Shown here one piece after another: positions 60,484 to 64,000 of a stretch of 64,000 bases of DNA (the first letter of the stretch is position 1; every line of letters starts with the position of its first letter). The notes under the pieces are model-generated. The model saw nothing but the letters and a program-made list of their open reading frames with translations. It searched no databases and had not been told where the DNA came from. The DNA is taken from positions 1,054,001-1,118,000 of the forward strand of contig OZ242263.1 in assembly GCA_965207125.1 (NCBI GenBank), given 5' to 3'. The position numbers were made by a program, and so were the translations under genes. Source of the DNA: G965207125 sp965207125 (lineage in GTDB: Bacteria > Pseudomonadota > Alphaproteobacteria > Puniceispirillales > UBA1172).

Positions 60484-61683
60484 TCAGATGACGGCATTCT
60501 CGACATAATGCTTATTGGTCACAAGCCGTGAGACGCTCAGTGGCGTCAGATCAAGACTTCTGTATTCGCCATGAATGATCAGCTCAGCAGTCCCTCTGCC
60601 CATCGCAGGTGATTGCTGAAGTCCGTGCCCTGAAAAGCCATTAACAAAGATGAAGTTATCGCAATCGGGATGAAGCCCAACCACCGCGTTATGATCAAAA
60701 GTGTTATAAGCGTAGTGCCCCACCCAATCATAAGCGAGTTTGATTGCCTCAAATGCCGGAACCCGAGAGGCTATCACTGGCCAGACCTTATTTTCCCAAG
60801 CGGAATGATCCATGGTAAAATCATCAGGGTCCACCGCCACGTCATGGTCAGGGGGGCATCCAGCCATATATTGATCGCCATAAGTTCTTAAATGAATTCC
60901 GGTTGGATCGATGGTCAGTGGCAAATCGCGATCAAGTGGGGTTTCAGCATCAAAAATATAGGTATAGCGCGCCCGTGGCTCTATCGGAATATCGTTAATA
61001 CCGGCCATAGCGGCGGTGATCGCCGCCCGCGGCCCTGAGGCATTCACAACAATCCCTGCCTTGATCACCTCGCCTGATTTAAGAGTCACACTTTGGACTT
61101 TGTGCCCATCGCGGCTGATCTTAACGACTTCGTTCTCAATGTATTCAGCACCATGACGCCGGGCATTGCGACGGAACCACTCAAAAATCACACTCCCTTC
61201 AAAATAACCTTCATTCTCGGTGTTCAATGATCCGAGAATAATGTCATCAAGGTTATAGAAAGGATAGCGTTTGATGAGTTCCTCAGGCGACAACAATTCA
61301 CTCGCCACTCCGTGCTGATTCTGAACCTTGATCCTTTCGCGCAGAGTGCTCACGAAATCCTCGTTATCGGCAAGATAGAGATAGCCAAAATTTCGAATTT
61401 TAAGATCCGGCACATCGGGTTCATTCCCCATAAATTCTTGGAATTTATGAACGAACTCTACAGTAAATTGTGAGAGCTGAATATTGAGTGCACTCGAAAA
61501 CTGACGCCGTACGCAGGAGTTGGTGTGAGACGTCGAGGCGTTTTCGTAGGTCAGATCACGATCGATCACCAGCGTTTTTCCCGTAAAGCCAAAATGCTGC
61601 TTAAGAAACCATGCGGTGGAAGAGCCGATCATGGCCCCGCCGATAATCACTACGTCATAAGTTTGATGTTGTGGTGTTTGCAT
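60484..61683 (-). CDS. FAD-dependent amine oxidoreductase (DAO family)
   Basis: The 399-residue flavoprotein has the FAD loop VVIIGGAMIGSSTAWFLK (residues 11-28), a possible covalent-FAD region around TSHTNSCVRRQFSS, and the C-terminal motif NGFSGHGLQQSPAMGR (about residues 351-366) typical of the sarcosine oxidase/glycine oxidase superfamily. It oxidises a secondary amine or amino acid. The particular substrate is not clear; sarcosine-like compounds are candidates. A perfect TATAAT lies upstream near 61720. It is followed by the MOSC gene on the same strand. Confidence 0.85.
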   Translation of the reverse strand: MQTPQHQTYDVVIIGGAMIGSSTAWFLKQHFGFTGKTLVIDRDLTYENASTSHTNSCVRRQFSSALNIQLSQFTVEFVHKFQEFMGNEPDVPDLKIRNFGYLYLADNEDFVSTLRERIKVQNQHGVASELLSPEELIKRYPFYNLDDIILGSLNTENEGYFEGSVIFEWFRRNARRHGAEYIENEVVKISRDGHKVQSVTLKSGEVIKAGIVVNASGPRAAITAAMAGINDIPIEPRARYTYIFDAETPLDRDLPLTIDPTGIHLRTYGDQYMAGCPPDHDVAVDPDDFTMDHSAWENKVWPVIASRVPAFEAIKLAYDWVGHYAYNTFDHNAVVGLHPDCDNFIFVNGFSGHGLQQSPAMGRGTAELIIHGEYRSLDLTPLSVSRLVTNKHYVENAVI

Positions 61684-61776
61684 TGTATTCTCCTCTCAGG
61701 CTAAATTAGCGTGCACTGCGATTATATGTAAAACATTAATTTCCTCATCCGCCTAAATATATATCCCAGCCCTATC

Positions 61777-62478
61777 TCATTGGTCTGAAGTAATATCAGA
61801 TTTCGGGCGTATGTCTGTGAGCATGCGACCACTGGCTATAAAATGGGTTTGCTCGGCGACACTGGTGCATAAATCACCAATGCGCTCGATATTCTTGGCG
61901 ATAAAGAGGGTATTAACGCAGGCATTGAGAGAGGCTTTTTCAGCCATCTTATTGAGAATATGCTGATAGACCTTGCTGTGCATTTCATCGAGATAAGCGT
62001 CTTTCTGGCGAACTTCATAGGCTTTTTCGGCATCACGACGCTTGAACGCGTCTAGGGCATCCGTCAGCATATCCTGTGCGAAATTGCTCATCGCCTCGAG
62101 GCTATCCATATGTTCCAGCTTATCTTTTTCGTCTTGCATCAACCGCCGCCTTTTGGCGATATTGCAAGCATAATCGCCGATTCGCTCAAAGATAGCAGCA
62201 ATTTTGGGAGCCGTAATCACACGCCGCAAATCTTCTATTTGCGGCGAGCGAAGCGCAATAATCTCGATGGTTTTTTCATGAATACCTGCCTCAAGAGCAT
62301 CGAGTTCAGCATCAAACGCGACCAGCGCATCCGTTGCCTTATCATTACTATCTCCATTGTTCATGACTTGGATAACAGCAACAAATTGCGTGAGGGCCAT
62401 ATTGCCAAGTTGAAGCAACATCGCATCAAGCTCCTCTAAATCCTTATCAAACAATGAGCTGATATGTTGTTTATTCAT
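61777..62478 (-). CDS. phoU: Phosphate transport regulator PhoU
   Basis: The 233-residue all-helical protein shows two repeats of the PhoU metal-binding core: FERIGDYACNIAKRR (about residues 94-108) and NIERIGDLCTSVAEQ (about 195-209). It links PstB to the PhoR/PhoB two-component system and damps phosphate-starvation signalling. It follows pstB by 12 bases. PstA and PstB genes precede it, so it closes the pst operon in this window. Confidence 0.95.
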   Translation of the reverse strand: MNKQHISSLFDKDLEELDAMLLQLGNMALTQFVAVIQVMNNGDSNDKATDALVAFDAELDALEAGIHEKTIEIIALRSPQIEDLRRVITAPKIAAIFERIGDYACNIAKRRRLMQDEKDKLEHMDSLEAMSNFAQDMLTDALDAFKRRDAEKAYEVRQKDAYLDEMHSKVYQHILNKMAEKASLNACVNTLFIAKNIERIGDLCTSVAEQTHFIASGRMLTDIRPKSDITSDQ

Positions 62479-62490
62479 TATAACCTCTTT

Positions 62491-63273
62491 CTAACCTATT
62501 CGTCCTGAGATATACGCCTCGGTTTGCGCTTCGTTCGGGCGGGTGAAAATTTCAGTGGTATCACCATACTCAATAAGGTTACCGAGATGAAAATATGCGG
62601 TTTTGCGCGACATTCTCGCCGCCTGTTGCATCGAGTGGGTAACGATGATGATAGTATAACGCTGGCTTAAATTGTGAATCAACTCCTCGATAACCGAGGT
62701 GGCGATCGGATCTAGCGCTGAACATGGCTCATCCATCAGCAGGATTTCAGGGTTAACAGCGATCGCGCGCGCAATACAAAGTCGTTGCTGTTGCCCGCCG
62801 GAAAGCCCGGTTGCTAATTCATGTAGCCGGTCGCGGACTTCATTCCAAAGCCCTGCTTTTTTCAGACTATCCTCGACCACAAATTCGGCTTCATCTTTGT
62901 TTGAGACCAAGCCGTGAATCTTCGGCCCATAGATGACATTGTTAAAGATCGATTTTGGAAAAGGGTTAGGTTTCTGAAAGACCATCCCAACGCGCGCGCG
63001 CAAAAGAACGGGGTCTATCTGCGGGGCATTAATATCTGTCTCATCCATCAGAATCCGCCCTTCGACACGGCAAGTTGGAATCACGTCATTCATACGGTTA
63101 AAACATCTCAAGAACGTACTTTTTCCACATCCGGACGGGCCTATAAAGGCGGTAACGGATTTCTCCTCGATATCTATATTGACGTCGAAGATGGCTTGTT
63201 TGTTTCCATAATAGACATTGACGTCTGAGGCTGAAATTTTAATGTTTTGATCCATGGCAGGTTTATTTTCCAT
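62491..63273 (-). CDS. pstB: Phosphate import ATPase PstB
   Basis: The 260-residue protein has Walker A GPSGCGKSTFLRCFNRMND (about residues 42-60), where the FNRMND text is a PstB mark, the signature LSGGQQQRLCIARA (about 157-170), and Walker B ILLMDEPCSALD (about 177-188). It drives the PstCA permease in high-affinity phosphate uptake. It begins directly after the pstA stop. Confidence 0.96.
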   Translation of the reverse strand: MENKPAMDQNIKISASDVNVYYGNKQAIFDVNIDIEEKSVTAFIGPSGCGKSTFLRCFNRMNDVIPTCRVEGRILMDETDINAPQIDPVLLRARVGMVFQKPNPFPKSIFNNVIYGPKIHGLVSNKDEAEFVVEDSLKKAGLWNEVRDRLHELATGLSGGQQQRLCIARAIAVNPEILLMDEPCSALDPIATSVIEELIHNLSQRYTIIIVTHSMQQAARMSRKTAYFHLGNLIEYGDTTEIFTRPNEAQTEAYISGRIG

Positions 63274-64000
63274 CTATCGGTTACGCTCAAATCGGCTCCG
63301 GAGAATTACCGCTATCAGATTCATGCTAATCAAAAAAGCCAGCAGGACAACAATAGCCAAAGACGCGCGTTCATAAAAGGCGCGTTCGGCACTATCTGAC
63401 CAAATAAAGATCTGCACCGGCAACGCGGTGGATGGAGAGGTTAGTGAGCTTGGCACATCGACAATAAAAGCGACCATGCCAATCATAATCAGAGGCGCGG
63501 TTTCACCGAGAGCCCGGGCCAATCCGATAATCGCGCCGGTCAAGATCCCGGGGGCGGCTTGCGGCAGAACATGATCAAGGGCCGCCTGCATTTTAGAGGC
63601 TCCAACCCCAAGGGCTGCATCACGAATAGATGTCGGAACCGCTCGAATAGAGGTGCGGGATGCGATGATGATGGTGGGCAGAGTCATCAGCGCTAGCACC
63701 ATGCCGCCGACTAGAGGAACAGAGCGCGGTAGGGAGAAAAATCCCAGAAAAACCGCAAGACCAAGTAAGCCAAAGACAATAGAGGGAACGGCGGCAAGGT
63801 TATTGATATTGACCTCGATAAAATCGGTAAGCCGCCCCGGCCTCGCGAAATACTCGAGATAAACCGCTGCCATAACAGCAATCGGCAAGGCCAGAATCAC
63901 GGTAACCAAAAGCGCGAGGGCGGAGCCGACCACCGCGCCGAGGATTCCTGCGCTTTCAGCCTCACGTGAGTCGGCTTTGGTAAAAAAGCCAGTGTTAAAA
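63274..64000 (-). CDS. pstA: Phosphate ABC transporter permease PstA (partial, N-terminus outside window)
   Basis: The frame continues unbroken to the right edge, beyond the internal GTG at 63933. The outermost readable residues, FNTGFFTKADSREAESAGI, are typical of the periplasmic start of PstA. At least five hydrophobic segments and the EAA-type loop RDAALGVGASKMQAALDHVL (about 106-125 counted from the GTG) are seen. It is the second permease of the phosphate importer. pstC and pstS would lie beyond the window. Confidence 0.93.
   Translation of the reverse strand, partial: FNTGFFTKADSREAESAGILGAVVGSALALLVTVILALPIAVMAAVYLEYFARPGRLTDFIEVNINNLAAVPSIVFGLLGLAVFLGFFSLPRSVPLVGGMVLALMTLPTIIIASRTSIRAVPTSIRDAALGVGASKMQAALDHVLPQAAPGILTGAIIGLARALGETAPLIMIGMVAFIVDVPSSLTSPSTALPVQIFIWSDSAERAFYERASLAIVVLLAFLISMNLIAVILRSRFERNR

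Noticed and set aside
1..64000. CRISPR array or insertion sequence
   Set aside because: No regularly spaced repeats, no cas-like genes and no transposase frame were found on either strand.

Overview
The window looks like a chromosomal segment of an alphaproteobacterium, most likely a marine, streamlined one of the SAR116 type; this is inferred from gene content, not from a search. Pointers are a C4-pathway 5-aminolevulinate synthase (hemA), a GapR/DUF2312 protein, DUF1244, the cysG-DUF2849-sulfite reductase-DUF934 block, a two-domain cold-shock protein, a Fur-family regulator without the usual Cys-X2-Cys metal site, and very tight packing with many 4-bp start/stop overlaps. No rRNA, CRISPR array or insertion sequence was seen.

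Left end (1-7.9 kb): a partial ABC1/UbiB-like kinase and a 3-hydroxyisobutyrate dehydrogenase-family enzyme lead to a tRNA-Arg(CCT) gene. A small, decayed integrative element of about 5.9 kb sits in this tRNA. It is bounded by a 46-bp direct repeat of the tRNA 3' half (1809-1854 and 7702-7747). It holds a frameshifted tyrosine integrase, a small DUF6626-like gene, a large helicase-IV-type protein with a nuclease-like insert and a zinc ribbon, and an N-terminally truncated helicase-like gene. This island is the most unusual part of the window and a candidate location for a defence or maintenance function.

7.9-20.6 kb: a sulfite reduction block (cysG, DUF2849, cysI, DUF934, with no cysH between cysI and DUF934), a thiolase, an Ldh-family reductase, an LhgO-like oxidase, an MFS transporter, methylmalonate-semialdehyde dehydrogenase with an Lrp-type regulator upstream, and two RNA methyltransferases.

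20.7-35.3 kb: an orphan DNA methyltransferase, a GlxA-type regulator, and an mntR-mutA-mutB-sufE operon (propionyl-CoA assimilation through methylmalonyl-CoA mutase). Then come DUF1244, gapR, pyrF, the cold-shock gene, an MFS transporter, trxB, acetoacetate-CoA ligase and hemA.

35.3-49.5 kb: a polyamine-type ABC importer (potA, D, B, C order) behind an arginase/agmatinase-family hydrolase and an M24-fold protein that has lost most metal ligands. A type I secretion system (TolC-like, ABC exporter, HlyD adaptor) has no substrate gene nearby. A DUF3179 protein and a glycine/arginine amidinotransferase-family enzyme follow. Together these suggest uptake and processing of guanidino or related nitrogen compounds.

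49.6-64 kb: cyclopropane fatty acid synthase-family enzyme, an EamA exporter, an aldehyde dehydrogenase with a carboxymuconolactone decarboxylase-family partner, TerB, clpB with a candidate heat-shock promoter, and a hybrid transporter (tungstate-type binding protein with an iron-type fused permease) behind a Fur-family gene. A MOSC protein with an amine-oxidising flavoprotein and the phoU-pstB-pstA end of a phosphate operon, cut by the window edge, close the region.
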